Part shown: in pieces, positions 46,411 through 59,329 of the stretch | Position numbering within the stretch: position 1 is the stretch's first letter | Layout of the letters: each line of letters begins with the position of its first letter | NCBI GenBank assembly: GCA_025617375.2 | Contig: JAMYGW020000007.1 | Span: 1,674,001 to 1,738,000, forward strand | DNA: 64,000 nucleotides | Direction of reading: 5' to 3' | Origin: Acarospora socialis | Taxonomy: Eukaryota; Ascomycota; Lecanoromycetes; Acarosporales; Acarosporaceae | Notes under the pieces: generated by a model | What the model was told of the DNA's origin: nothing | Databases searched by the model: none | Seen by the model: the letters and a program-made list of their open reading frames with translations, nothing else | Position numbers and translations under genes: made by a program

Positions 46411-47434
46411 TCATATCTCATTCTCGTTTTCATTAAAAATCAAACTTCTCCAGCACCGTCTCCCTTTAACAGGCGACAAATACTCCCCCTTTACATGTCC
46501 CCCAAACACCACGCTCTTCCTCAACAGCTCCCGATGATTCTTCCCAGGACTGATCTTGCCCACGATCGTCGGCGTCGGCATCTCCACGCGCTGCGGCACG
46601 ACGAGCGCCCCGGCCGACGATAGCTTCGAGTCCATATATCCACCCATTCGTCAGAAACCCTATCCGCTCAGGATGGGAAATCAGGGAGCTGGGGAAGATT
46701 TTAAGCCTGAAACGCAACCGTAACGCCTCCTTCGCGCCCCTTTCGACGCCGTCATTCAGCATGCACAACCTTACGTCCAGCCCCAGCTCCCCCTGCATAT
46801 AATTCCAGATGTTAGGGTTATACGCGCCCCCGCCGCACATGTAGACCTCCTTAACATCCAGCTTAACGTCCTTGTCCTTGGGGCCCCACGTCCTGTACGC
46901 TTCGACGGCGGCTTTGGCCGTGATACGGGCGATAGCGGTGACAGTGGTCAGGCGAGAGCGCTGGCAGCGCTGTGTGAGTCCAGGTAGTCGTCGACGATGG
47001 CGTTGGAGACGGTGCCGCGCGCGGCCCACACACCATCGCGGTCGTATTCCATGGCGCCAGAGGTGAAGTGGCGCATGGCGAAGTCTGTGAACATCTATCT
47101 TTGGTTAGCCGGGCTTGTCTGGACTTCGTGGAGTGCGTTTGGGGTAGTGTGCTGACTTATGTTGCCTAGGCCGGTGTCAAGATTGTAGATTCCATATACC
47201 GCCGTTCCCTGGCTCAAGGGGGGGATGAAACACACGTTGGGCAATACCTCCTATATTCTGACAAGCCCTTGGGACCGTCGGGTGCTGCAGCGTCAGCCCG
47301 TCAAAGAACGCAATCATCGGCGCCCCCTGCCTCCCAACCGCCTGCTCCGATATCCGAAAGTCCGTTATGGCTGTCTTGCCCAGTCTCGCCGCAAGCACCG
47401 ACCCCTCCGCCATCGTCAGCGCAGGTTTCGCTAA
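46411..47434 (-). pseudogene. Decayed anhydro-N-acetylmuramic acid kinase (AnmK-like)
   Basis: Recognisable AnmK pieces lie in order on the minus strand but in different frames. A block around 47413-47180 has [20 protein letters not shown] and [20 protein letters not shown] stretch is readable in another frame near 47150. A piece from 47094 has [21 protein letters not shown]. Next comes [17 protein letters not shown] (about 46860-46800), and the last piece has [20 protein letters not shown] and [13 protein letters not shown] (about 46600-46450). At least three frame changes separate them. One old intron's donor reads ATAAGT instead of GTAAGT, while its branch (GCTAAC) and acceptor (GATAG) survive. 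The N-terminal third is absent. In bacteria AnmK recycles cell-wall sugars; fungal copies are of unclear use and often sit beside a sugar transporter, as here. It is not functional as it stands. Confidence 0.8.
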
Positions 47435-47895
47435 CTTTCATGAAGCTTGCATTCTTCGTCTCCATATTCATCTCCATCCTCTTTATCGACAATGGGCCCG
47501 TCGCGTCCAGCTCATGCTCGGCGCCGCCGGCCAAGCCATCGCCATGCTGATCATCGCCAACACCGTCAAGCTCTCGCTCGACGGCAACAAGAGTGCCGGC
47601 GTCACCTCCATCGTCTTCGTCATGGTCTACATCGCCGTCTATTCAGGCTTCGGCTGGGTCGCCGAGCCCTGGCTCTACCCTACCGAGAGCAACCAGCTCC
47701 GCTTCGGTGCCAAGAGCACCGCTCTCGCCACCCAGCCTAACTGGTTGTGGATTTTGTTGTTGTAGAGAAACGCGCGTGGGCGCCCAGAGAACTTGTCTTG
47801 GAAGTCCTCCTTCATCCAGATGTGTTTCAACGCCGTTTTCGTGCCCATCATCTACCTCTTCTACCTCGAGACTACGCTTGAGGAGCTAAACTTGC
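47435..47895 (+). pseudogene. Decayed MFS sugar-transporter fragment
   Basis: The plus strand keeps the C-terminal third of a sugar-porter-type MFS protein. In order it shows [20 protein letters not shown], then in another frame RRVQLMLGAAGQAIAML and EPWLYPTESNQLRFGAKST, a stop at 47763-47765, and in a third frame CFNAVFVPIIYLFYLETTLEEL, which corresponds to the last helix and the PET-like end motif of sugar porters. About two frame changes and a stop are visible. The first two thirds of the gene are missing. Its broken 5' edge meets the broken 5' edge of the AnmK relic, which runs the other way. Confidence 0.75.
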
Positions 47896-48853
47896 TATCA
47901 ATCACACCACAAAGACCTATAAACTGACAGAGAAAGCCTTGATGCTTGGCAAGGGCGGTGAGGCAGAGGCACAGTTTCCACAGTCCTAAGACGGACCAGT
48001 ACGGCTGATGGGCGGACGCCAAACACGGCGCCGGCGCCGGTGAATGGGACGGAGAAGTGGAGTGGGAGCTCGGATGGGTTGACGCATGAGGCGAAGATCA
48101 GACAGTAATCAGGAGATATACCCATGGAAGGGGCGTTTTGAGTGCCTGATCAGTTCCGCTGTACATATGTAGGAGGGAGGGTGAGCTGACGTAAATATGA
48201 CGCTAGAGCATTACCTTCTATCTGAAAGTGAATCGGAATTGAAGCGCGAAGCTTGAGCTGGGCTTCAGCCGGCTTCTTGGTGTGGTAGAGTACTGTGCAT
48301 GGAACTTACGATCTCAACGTAAGTGTATGGGCCACAAGTTCCTGCACAGGGGCGAATTTGTTCGGCATGTGGTTACGGCTTGGATGTTCTAGATCGACTT
48401 CGTGACCAATACTCTTGTATCAATTCGATCGGCCCTTCGTGGGTACTCCACTCATGCAATTGCTAAACTACCATCTCAGATCTTTCTGGAATAAGGGATC
48501 TCGCAGGCACGCGAGAGATCGGTAAATCTCTCTTTAGGTTGCGGGATGATTTGTACTGGTACGAAGTACAGATATCTGACGGGAAACTATTCACTAGATA
48601 GATGTGTCTGTGCCAACCCAATAATGGACAGGGCAAGAGTAATGTAGATCCCATTCAAAGTAGAGGTCAAGGTGGTCCACCTCGCTCAACAAGCACTCCA
48701 AAAAGCCGAGATCTATCTGAAGTATATTTCTATAAAGGCGTAGTTCCACGCATGTTAAGCACCGTGCCCCATGTAATTTCCACACAGTAGAATGCTACTC
48801 TGAACGTCCAACGAACGATCTAGACAAGGTCGGAGCTTTCCGCAGTCCCAAAC
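47896..48853. other. Intergenic stretch
   Basis: No gene is supported between the transporter relic and the DAHP synthase stop. It is AT-richer with short ORFs only. Confidence 0.45.
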
Positions 48854-50113
<1,260 letters not shown>

Positions 50114-50303
50114 GCTGAGATTGGTAGTATCTGCTCGTTATCTCAAGACGTTGGGTTTAGAAAAGTTTGATAGATAGTGATAGTGCCCTTGGTAAGTAGG
50201 GTAGAACAGGAGAAAGCCAGCCCTGGGCCCAAGGGCTGCATTAGAGCTCACTGACTCGCTCCGAGATGGCCTCCTACCGCCGACGCCATGGCCAATCCTC
50301 CTG

Positions 50304-50612
50304 ATGGACGGCAGACAGATTACCCACACGGCAGAATACCGACGATGTCCTCGTCGAGATGAGCGTACTAATGCGCGTCAGCTTGAGCTGGCATTTTGTG
50401 ACAAATCCATGTCAGATCTGCTGCAATGTGTACGCGGCAATTCCGAGTCGTTCGAGCATGCTTTGCAGGACCTCCATACTGTGGACAGGATGGATGACGG
50501 GAGGTATGACTACGGTGCTCCACCGGGATTGCCAGGATGCATTGCCTCTGGTGTATGTGTAAACTGTAAATGTGGATCCAAACCTGTGCCGGGTCAGCCT
50601 TGCAAGATGTGA
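50304..50612 (+). CDS. Possible small Cys-rich protein (tentative)
   Basis: An ATG-started frame of 102 codons lies divergent to, and 190 bp from, the DAHP synthase start. The N-terminal half is charged. The last ~25 residues hold five cysteines around the CIASGVCVNCKCG block and end PGQPCKM. There is no signal peptide or known domain. It could be a real small gene or a chance ORF; no intron supports it. Confidence 0.25.
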   Translation: MDGRQITHTAEYRRCPRRDERTNARQLELAFCDKSMSDLLQCVRGNSESFEHALQDLHTVDRMDDGRYDYGAPPGLPGCIASGVCVNCKCGSKPVPGQPCKM

Positions 50613-51024
50613 CTGTTCGAATTAGCGTTTGTCCAACGACACTAGTATCTTACGCTTAGGTTACATGTATGTTACGTTGTTTATATTCCTCCCGGGTTAG
50701 TTTCATTACTAATCCTCCCACCCTTGGCGCCTGAAGGAGGTGGGGACGATGATAAACTGAGAGAGGAATGATGAGGGTGCTGATAACAGTCGGCGGCGAG
50801 AGGGATTTGTGGGCGGGCGCGATACTTAATCGTTTCAGCAGTTGATGGAGACTAATACTTCTTCCTATTGCCAAATGATGGGACAGAGTGAACTCTGGAG
50901 TGGCACTCATATGCTTCGTTATATTGACAAGTTACAACTTTGGAAGAGATCTACAAATCTACGGCACACTTCGCCTTTTGCTCCCCCACCGAACTCCCTG
51001 CCTTGGCCCACTCTCGCCAATCAA
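50613..51024. other. Intergenic stretch
   Basis: It holds the 3' flank of the transcription-factor gene. No feature was recognised. Confidence 0.5.
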
Positions 51025-53743
51025 TCATCCCTTACCGAGCCCTCCGAGAAACGACATGAGTTCCATCTCCGCGCCTCGATCCATCGCGAGCGCCCGGCGA
51101 AACCACGTCGCCAACGCCATCACCTTACACGCGCAGACCGGAATCCCGCCGGGGCCCCAAGTCGCCAAGCCTTCCCCCTGCTCTTTCCACTTGACCAACT
51201 GCACATCATCGTCCTTTGCACCGAACAGATCAACCAAGTCCATTGGCGGGCCGACAGTACATACAGGACAGGCACGAGTGTGGTAAGCGTAGGAGCAAGT
51301 AACGATAGCCCCCTTAAGGAGACCGGGGATGGCGAGCGGGTTGAGTAAGAGGCGGGTGGTGGGTGTAGGGCTGGTCGATTCGTGTGCGACGACGCGGGAA
51401 ATTTGGGCGGCGTTCCAGACGGCGGTGCGGGCGTGGGGGGACGCGACCCAGGCGCGGAGGCGTGCTTTGTTCTTCTGCGTCGTCATTGCGGTGCCAGGGC
51501 GGCATTTGAAGCAGCAGCCGTGGCCTTGAAGAAGTTGGAGAGGGGCGTGCAGTGCGAGAGCTGACGTGTGCCAGAAGATGAGGCTGAGAGGGGAGAAGAT
51601 CTGGTCAGCACCGGATGTGGAGGCGGAGAAGTAGTTTTGGCGGAGGAGGCAGTCATTCTCCGCGCTGACCCGCCAAACATCGAAGTGAGTGCACCAGAGC
51701 TGGACGGGACCTCTAGGGCCTGAGTTCGTGACGAGCTCGTCCGATTCACAGTTGTTAGCGTCGCGGGCTGCTTCCCATGTTCCGATCTGGAGGGAACAGA
51801 GAACAAGATGGTAGTCGGCCTCGGTGAGGTGGTAGGGAAGGTGGCGCCGACGGTTCAAATCAAGAGCGTCGCGCACGAGGACACAAAAGAGGGCCTTTTC
51901 GCGGCCTGCAGGCTCGTTCCATTGAAGGCTGCGTCGTTCGTCCTCGCTGGCAGCGGTCCAGAGGTGGGGGGACTTGGGAAGAGGGACGCAGATTTCTTGA
52001 TAGCGGACGGAAGGTGGATGGTCCGCAAGAACGCTGAGATAGGCGTCTACGCGGAGGACCGAGAAGGCGAGTCTAGATGGACAATCATGCATCAGGTCAA
52101 GTGACTACTGACCAAGTGGGGTCTTGAAGACCGGTGTAAAGTACCTATGCAGTTGTTCTTGAGCCCGCCAAAAGGCGAATGGGCAATCCGCGAGGTCATG
52201 ATACGCGTACTGACCATTGAAGACGCCTAGCTGGCGACAGTTGGAGATGAGAATGCCATTGAAGTGTACTGCTCTGGCCAGCATTCCCTCTGCGGACTGT
52301 GTTGATGTCAGTCATAAAACTACGCGCACACCTTGCTGTTTTCCCGGCCAATTCCTTACTTACTAGACAACAAGTAGTGTACACAACACATAATAAAAGA
52401 GCTTGCAAAGTGTGCAATGATGCAGGCCGAATATCCTTGCCAAATGAGAGGGTGGACTCCTACATGCCTGTGATTAATCATTTTTTAACAGCACACAGGG
52501 GAAGCAATTTCGTACCTGCAGGGTTGCAGTGACCGCATCAAAGACCAGAGGAGCAAGCTTCATGTGATCGAGCTCGCTCTCCAGCCTGCCAGCAAGCAAA
52601 ATCATAGACCCTAACAAGACATGTGAAGCATTTGCTGTCTCAAACGTCGGGGCATGCAGGATCGGCCAGTATGGGTGGATCTCTGCAAAGTACACTTGAA
52701 CAAGCCTCCTGGTGGCCAGTGACTCCTTGTCGAGGCAGCTATGCAGGTCTGTTACGTGATCTTTTGGGGATGGTCTTGATGATGCAGGTGATCGTGATGC
52801 AACTGATGACGCGGTTCTACCTTCCTGATCCACATCATGCCAAGGTGTGCTGGCCAAGCGTTCGACTTGGGGCCCGTTAGTTGCTGGCAACAGGTAGAAA
52901 GTATCTTCAGGTGCAGCGGCAGCAAATGTGCCTTCAACACGCCCTCGTTCATCACCTGCAGGGTCCACGGCCCATTGCGCAAGGCCACCGACGTTCAGAT
53001 CGCTCGGAGATGAAGCATTGAGCGCAGGAGGAGGGAATGCTAGCGGTAGAGACCAAGCGTCTTGAATCGGGTGAAACCACGATTGTTGATGTTGATGGTC
53101 ATTATGTGTACTCGGCGACACACCGGCATCGCTGATCTCATTTGTCAACAGTTGGTCATCATTCCGAGTCCCATTCTCATCCTCATCATTATCAACATCC
53201 AGTGTCATGTTCATTCTGCTGTCCCCATCTAGACCGACTCGGATGCACTCAATCGAGTTGCGAGTGCAGGATCGGCAAGGTGTACTGTCGTCGCATCGAA
53301 GCTTTCGTTTGTGACACGAGGCGCACGCCACCGGTGTGCGGCCAGATTTAGAGTCCTGGGAATGGTGCTCCACATGGCGCCTCAACACATCACTAAGGAA
53401 ACGTGCACATCAGACCGAGGACTAGGCTTAGCTTCACAGCCGATGTTCCGGGTTGGGTTCGAACCCAGAGATGGTCGGTGTGGGAAGGATAAGAATAAGG
53501 ATCAGGATACGACTGCGCTTACCTCCGTGCATATCGTCGGCCACAGATGGGGCATTCATGTTGACGCTGTGGGTCATGTGACTTGAGATGTCGAGTCAAG
53601 TGCTCCTTTCGATTGAATAGCTTGCCGCAACCCGGGAGAGTGCATTGGACGCGCTTTGACGTCGGCTCCACGGTCGGTGTCTGTGTTTGCGGTATCGGCT
53701 GGCCTTGCAGGGGGAAGTATGAGGAGGGAACGGACTGGTTCAT
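51025..53743 (-). CDS. Chimeric C2H2 / Zn2Cys6 transcription factor
   Basis: Four exons (53743-53523, 53392-52516, 52296-52145, 52072-51025) keep frame and give 765 residues. Two C2H2 fingers occupy residues 34-56 (C-x4-C-x12-H-x3-H) and 64-84 (C-x2-C-x12-H-x3-H). The second is split by the first intron between YAR and SDVL. A complete Zn2Cys6 binuclear cluster follows at 97-123, with cysteines at 97, 100, 107, 113, 116 and 123. From about residue 260 the sequence is the fungal-specific transcription-factor (MHR) domain, with VQVYFAEIHPYWPILHAPTF and, after the last junction, LRVDAYLSVLADHPPSV. The ATG at 53743 is used because the upstream frame begins with GTG. Such chimeras are often local regulators of mould metabolic clusters. 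The 219-nt intron before exon 3 is the least certain boundary. Confidence 0.87.
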
Positions 53744-54688
53744 TGTCCGAAGCTCCCACAGCCAAATCACTGCCGGTGGGCTATCTGTGAATGTGATGAA
53801 AGAGACAAGTTATCAGGTGGGGATGAAGAAACCTCCGGGCAGGAGCATAAGTAGATCTGTAAGACCTCAGCTACAATGTTACCGTACATGGTACATGGCG
53901 GAGAATTCCAGCACAATCATATCTTACCGGTCTCCGCCGACCTACAATTTACAACACAACATATAAGGCTCTATAAGGCTGCGCCCGTGAAGCGTTGGCG
54001 GCCCGCTTTCCCGTCTGATAGAGGCAATGAGTACCTATGTATAGGTAAGCACAAGATTTTGCCAAGAGAGCCGCTTTCGGCCGGGGCTTTATCAATAATT
54101 GAGCCCGATTTACGGGGGGACTAGGTACCTTACTAGCTTTGGGCTGAAAACGGGCACTATGCTAGCGTTGATATTCACGGCGCGGCTCGACGTGGCATGA
54201 TGTGGGGTAGCGGAGGCAGGGATGTGGGATGTGAGATATGTGGGATGTGCCATGTGGGATACGATAAAGTAGCTAAGGTATGTCTTACATGCGTCCATCT
54301 GCAGGGCAAATGACCTTGAGCGCCTAGAAGCAATAATTATTAATCAGGGACTTCACTCTTGAGGCTTACCTAGCCTCGGGGGTGACTTACACCATCTACT
54401 CAGAGGGCCTCTGGGATCAATGGGGCCAGAGCAGCTCATTGTCACGTACAGGAGTCAATTTGAAATCAAGAGAAAGCGAGAACGAGTATGAACTGTGTAT
54501 TTTATACACATCCTCCCCTTACTTGTCGATATCTCTAATTCAGCTTCCAACGACCCTCGACTTCATTGATATAGCGAACCACCATCAACCCATCACATAG
54601 ACTCTACTGAATTAGCTCTATTGGGCTCGTCAGTACCTCGCATCTTATCTTCACCTTCCACCAAACAAGTACGCAAACTTCCAACGAT
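53744..54688. promoter_or_regulatory. Divergent intergenic region, regulator / NmrA-like gene
   Basis: It contains the promoters of the divergent regulator and oxidoreductase genes. AGGTACCTTAC (54123-54133) and CTTACCTAGC (about 54365) resemble the TACCT/AGGTA words. No gene is supported. Confidence 0.4.
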
Positions 54689-55679
54689 ATGAGCAGCATC
54701 ACTCGAGTCGCTCTGGCTGGGGTAAGAAACCCTCGCAGAAATTCACTCAGCTCACCGTCTCATTCCTTCTGCTACGCCCGTCCGAAAGAGCTGACAGCAC
54801 ACTCTCACGCAGGCCACCGGCAACCTCGGTCCAGCCATCCTCAACCACCTCCTCGACGCCGGCTTCAAAGTGACCGTCCTAACTCGCAAGAGCAGCACTC
54901 ACAGCTTTCCCTCCTCCGTCACCGCCATCCCAGTCGACTACGACTCCCTCGACTCCCTCACCGCCGCTCTCCAAGGCCAAGAAGCCGTCGTCTCGACCCT
55001 CGCCTCCGTCGCCATCGCCACACAGCTCCTCCTGGTCGAAGCCGCCGCCAAAGCCCACGTCCGGCGCTTCATCCCCTCCGAGTTCGGGTCCAACACCCTG
55101 AACGAGAAGACCCGTCAACTCCCCGTCTTCAAGGACAAAGTCGCCGTCCAGGACGCCCTCAAGAAGGAAGCGGCCGCCGGCGGCATGACCTACACCCTCA
55201 TCTGCTCGGGCCCGTTCCTCGACTGGGGCATGATGGTCGGCTTCGTCATGAACGTCAAAGGAAAGAGCATCAGCCTGTACGACGGCGGCGACCGCGTCTT
55301 CAGCTCCACCTCCCTCCCGACAATCGCCAAGGCCGTCGCCGGCGTCCTGAAGCACCCCGAGCAGACCAAGAACCGTGCCGTGTACGTGCAAGATACGGCA
55401 ACGACGTTGAAGAAGCTGGCGGCAATGGGCAAGAAGGCCACCGGGGCGGATGGGTGGAAGGAGAGTGTGGTGCCGATCGACGAGGTGCTCGAGCAGGCCT
55501 GGGCCGAGCTGAAGAAGGAGAAGCCCAACCCGGAGAATTTCGTACTCAATTTCATCAAAGCCTCCATTTGGGGCGAGGGGTACGGATGTCATTTCGAAAA
55601 GCCGGACAATGAGTTGTTGGGCATCAAGGAGATGAGCGATGCTGAAGTCCAGGGTTTGGTGGATAATCTGGCAAAGTAG
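54689..55679 (+). CDS. NmrA-like / isoflavone-reductase-like oxidoreductase
   Basis: Exons 54689-54721 and 54813-55679 join across a 91-nt intron (GTAAGA, branch GCTGAC, acceptor CGCAG) to give 299 residues. The junction completes the NAD(P)-binding motif GATGNLGPAI near residues 11-20, which follows the first beta strand MSSITRVALA. Further family features are RRFIPSEFGSNT, KVAVQDALKK and TLICSGPFLDW. Members of this atypical short-chain-dehydrogenase family reduce phenylpropanoid-type substrates or act as redox sensors. Which applies here cannot be told from sequence. The coding region is strongly biased to C-ending codons, which also leaves long shadow ORFs in two other frames. Confidence 0.9.
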
Positions 55680-56643
55680 GCCTCTGATGCGGGTGGATGC
55701 TTGGTTCATGAAAGCCATCATACCATGCGTGGAGAGACGAAGTAGTAGGAAGTAGTAGCTTGCCCCTGAAAGCCTTTGAACTTTCTAGACGGACAAGACT
55801 TTCCGCGCTTTAGAAACACCCTAGCCTCGGCCAACCACCCCCAAGGCGTTTACTGTGTACCGATCTCCAATTCGAATTCCGCCTTCCAAAGACCCTTCCT
55901 CCAGCTTCCCCTTCACCCCTTCCCATTTTCCCCTCATTACCCCACCCCAAAATCCGCTTTGCATCCTCCGTGCAAACCCGCCACATGGGTCCACCAAACT
56001 CGGTCAGGAACGAGACTTGCAATCATCTCCGCCCAAAGCCATCTCCAATCTATCGAGACGAGCACACTCAGCTTCTACTTCAAGCTTGGGACTGGTAACG
56101 GTGAACCGATTGACGATCGATAGCGACTACGGCATCGTCAATAGTGTCAGACGAGCTCTTGCCAGCAAGGGGGTTCCGTCACGTCAGTACTGTCTTGCTT
56201 CCATCCAACCAAACCTATTCGTAGAGTCTGAGGCTACAGAATGCCTCAGAATACTATTCTCGTGGTCGATATACATACTGGGCTAGTAGGAGATCGAATA
56301 AGGCGGAACTAAAGATGGACGGGGTTTGGACTGAGTCGAAGGGTGGACAGTTCGGTGTTTAGATTGACCGGCCAAGGGAGGGTACCTTGAGGAAAAAGGA
56401 ACAGGGAAAGTCACTGATTTTGAGAGGCGTGATACAGGAGCCGCATGCTTACTGAGGGAGAAGTCGGTTTTTTTAAAAATAAGGTTTCCGAAAAGTTTTT
56501 GGAGAAATCAGAACAGAGAAGGTAAGGGTTGAGGTAGAGATTTAGCCAACCGCATGACGCCGATCCGGATGGGTTCCACGACTCGACTGCTAGACCACCT
56601 TGAACCGTCTCCCAAGACCACAATCGTCCTGCGCCCACCCACA
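55680..56643. other. Convergent 3' region
   Basis: The oxidoreductase (+) and tyrosinase (-) genes converge here. ORFs at 55776-56286 overlap each other in different frames and look non-coding. Confidence 0.5.
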
Positions 56644-57982
56644 CTAAATGTACATGTAGCAGAAAGGACCGTCGATCGATGACGTCAGACTGCTCACTGA
56701 CTGCGAAGCCGCAAGGACGCCGAAAGCAATCTCCGTGTCCAGAGTCACGTTCGGGCTTGGTGGAACTGGGAGCATGCGACGCATCAGCACCGACGATCCA
56801 TTGAAGACGGAACATGCGAGATGGGGAAACTCACCATTGAACGCCGTACTGGTCCCGTAGACCTGCCTCGTCCGGTTCTGGGCGTTCAAGTTCTGCCAGA
56901 TGGTCCACATGCGATCGACCTGCGCGTGGTGCAGGTAGAAGGCCGGGTCGCCGGCGCTGGCGAAGGCGTCGAGGCCGATGCCGCCGATGGTGAAGTGGCC
57001 GCCGGCGTGGACGCCGTCGAGGGCCTCGAGGACGGCGTCGAAGCAGCCGAGGTCGGTACAGCTCGAGATGAGTTTCGTGACGTCCGTCGGCTTGGTTTGG
57101 TTGCTCCAGGCCAGGGACAGGTCGCGCGTCAGGCAGCGCGGGTTGTAGTCGAGGCCGTTGTGGCCGTCGACGGGCGCGAAGGCGAGCGGGCCCAGATTCA
57201 CGCTGTAGTTGGTGAACGGGCCCGAGTAGACGCAACCGCCGCCGGTGCCGGGGGCGACTTGGAGGCTGATGCCGAAGGCCGTGAGGTTGGTGGGGCCGTG
57301 GGGTGTAGGTTTGCCGTTGCTGCCCATGGAGTATGGAGAGCCGTCGAAGACGGTGGATTCTCGTGGATCTTCCCATGAGAGCGTCCAGTCCCAGTACGGT
57401 TGCGTGCCTTTATAGCCGCATTCTTCTCGGAGGGCTTTCTCGTAGAGCCAGATGAAGTAGCGATGGAAGTGGAGAAACAGACCCTTTTCTCACGTTTCAG
57501 TCGGTCTTTCCTAGTAATCGGCCCCAGATGAAAGATGGAGGAGGCAGAAGATACGTACGCTGAAGTGAACGTGAGGTGCCTGTATGATGTGCGTGGCAGA
57601 GAAATCATCGAAGTGGCTTCGTGCGCCAGGAACATCGTACAGTGAGCTGATGGCAGGCTTCTGCTGTAGGCACTGAACAGCATGGATGTAATCAAGGCGG
57701 GATTGCCGGGAGAGGGATCCCCTGGTTGCCAAGTCAGTATGTAGCCATTCGTGTCGTTCAGTCATGCAGCTATAATCACCATTCTTGACGGTAGACTATA
57801 TTATCCGAAGTGCATCCTGAGCGGCGAGTCTTGACTGTTGCTTCAATGTACTGGTTGTACTGCTTTTGCCATTTGCTGATCTGACGCGATGCAACGGCCT
57901 GGGTGTTGTTCTTGGTAGGAGCAGCCTCGATCACATTTACCACTACATATAGCAGCCATAAAGAGAGAGTGGTGAGCTTCAT
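56644..57982 (-). CDS. Secreted tyrosinase (type-3 copper enzyme)
   Basis: It oxidises mono- and/or o-diphenols to o-quinones with two copper ions. Exons 57982-57780, 57721-57559, 57483-56835 and 56765-56644 close in frame to 378 residues. Three introns of 58, 75 and 69 nt have good branch sites, including ACTGAC in the first. A signal peptide covers about residues 1-21 (MKLTTLSLWLLYVVVNVIEA). CuA ligands are probably His112, His120 and His129 in the THIIQAPHVHFSG...LHFHRYF region. CuB shows HAGGH and the later FYLHHAQVDRMW. The KGTQPYWDW block is typical of the fungal secreted subgroup. There is no C-terminal extension beyond the core, so this is a short extracellular form. Neighbours suggest action on a phenolic made nearby. 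Confidence 0.92.
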
Positions 57983-59329
57983 CTCAATCTATAAAAGAGC
58001 GAGTCACAGAGATTGACTTTGGAAAGAAGAATATTTTCTGGAGAAGTAGCAGCTATGCACAATGAACGGCCTGCTTCTGTCGTTATAGCATTCGAGAAAC
58101 AGGTAATATGGGTGGCTTTATATGCTCCGACAAGCACATCTCTGCAGATTCGGCATGACGGTCCACATCCTTCATCAGCTAGACCTATCATCCACGGACC
58201 AGAAGGAAAGCCATCTAGGCACCAGGCCAAGGACTGTCACATGGCGTTTCATGTTGGTACTCTACTCCGTAGAGCGGCTGGTACGAGTATGACACGAGTG
58301 TCTCCTTCTTGTCTTGCCCTTCAGCCTTGAGAACGGGATGGTGACTTGACGGTAGGGTGACGGTACAGCCCTTCAGCCTTGGGCGCCGTGAAATGGAACC
58401 CAACAGACACTCGTGGGCCTTCATTGGCCTTCGGCTGGCAATTTCGGTTCCTTCTATGTAATATTTTAGCATGCCGGTGGATTCCGTTGACCTTGTAAGA
58501 CGGCGTATGGCCCCAGCCGAGTGATAGCAACGGGAGCGTTGCCTAGGTAGTGTGGCTGGATGGCTGTATTCGGCATCTTCCTGGTTTTCACTCTTGTCAG
58601 CTGGCGTCAGGCTTCAACAATCAAGTCGTTCAGCTGTTGTAGCATGAAATGGTCGTTGCCTTTCGTCTTGGCTCGTGGCGTGTTAGTGGAATAGATGGAA
58701 GCGATGGAAGGGAAAAGCAAAGAAGAAGGTACTTTAGCATGGTTTTAGCTTCCTAGGGCGTAACCCCCGTTACATCAAGGACACTAAATAGAAACGTCGA
58801 CCTGAAGATCGGCATTCGGTTACTCCGTACCGCGTATTGGCCCAGACCCTCGTATTCTTTTCCCCGACCCACATGGCGTTCGCTTCGTCCCGTTCATGCA
58901 GGTGGTCTCACCTGCATGTTTTCGAGAAAACCCTCCGTGGCCAGGAACGGCCGAAGCTTGCCACGCGAAGGATCAAGGTTCATGGCTGAATCCCACATCT
59001 TCCGAAGATCGATGTCATCTTCAGCCGTGCTTGTCCACGTGCCGAGAATGGTAAGCTGACAATGAGATGAACGCAGGAACAAGAAAGTTCGGTTCTAGCC
59101 AGGCACCTAAGGTACCTATGTATTATTACTCGGACCTTCAGCCTTCAGCCCTACTGGCCCAAGGCTCGAATCAAGGCCTGATTCGCAGTCCATTCTAGTG
59201 ATATCGGATATTGCTAAAGTAATATTAAAGATGCCATCCATTCCATTTCCTTTCTCTTCCAAACTCCTGAATATAACAAGCCCACTCTAATTATAACCCT
59301 ATCACCTTGAACTCCTGCTCTCAATTACA
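57983..59329. promoter_or_regulatory. Divergent intergenic region
   Basis: It separates the tyrosinase (-) and secreted-protein (+) genes. No coding region is supported. TACCT/AGGTA-like words are at 58542-58552 and 59105-59117. Confidence 0.45.

Noticed and set aside
53454-53467. TGGGTTCGAACCCA, like a tRNA T-loop
   Set aside because: It lies in the first intron of the regulator gene. No D-arm, anticodon arm or acceptor stem can be fitted around it; it is a 14-bp palindrome.
54689-55612. 307-codon plus-strand frame through the NmrA-like gene
   Set aside because: It shares the true ATG but reads through the intron and then runs out of frame as an Arg/Pro/His-rich sequence; spliced, the gene gives a clean NAD(P)-binding protein instead.
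54879-55721. 280-codon minus-strand ORF opposite the NmrA-like gene
   Set aside because: It mirrors C-ending codons of the real gene and has no motifs.
55776-56286. Overlapping plus-strand ORFs after the NmrA-like gene
   Set aside because: They overlap in different frames with no shared motif, and one frame carries only Pro/Ser-rich chance sequence.
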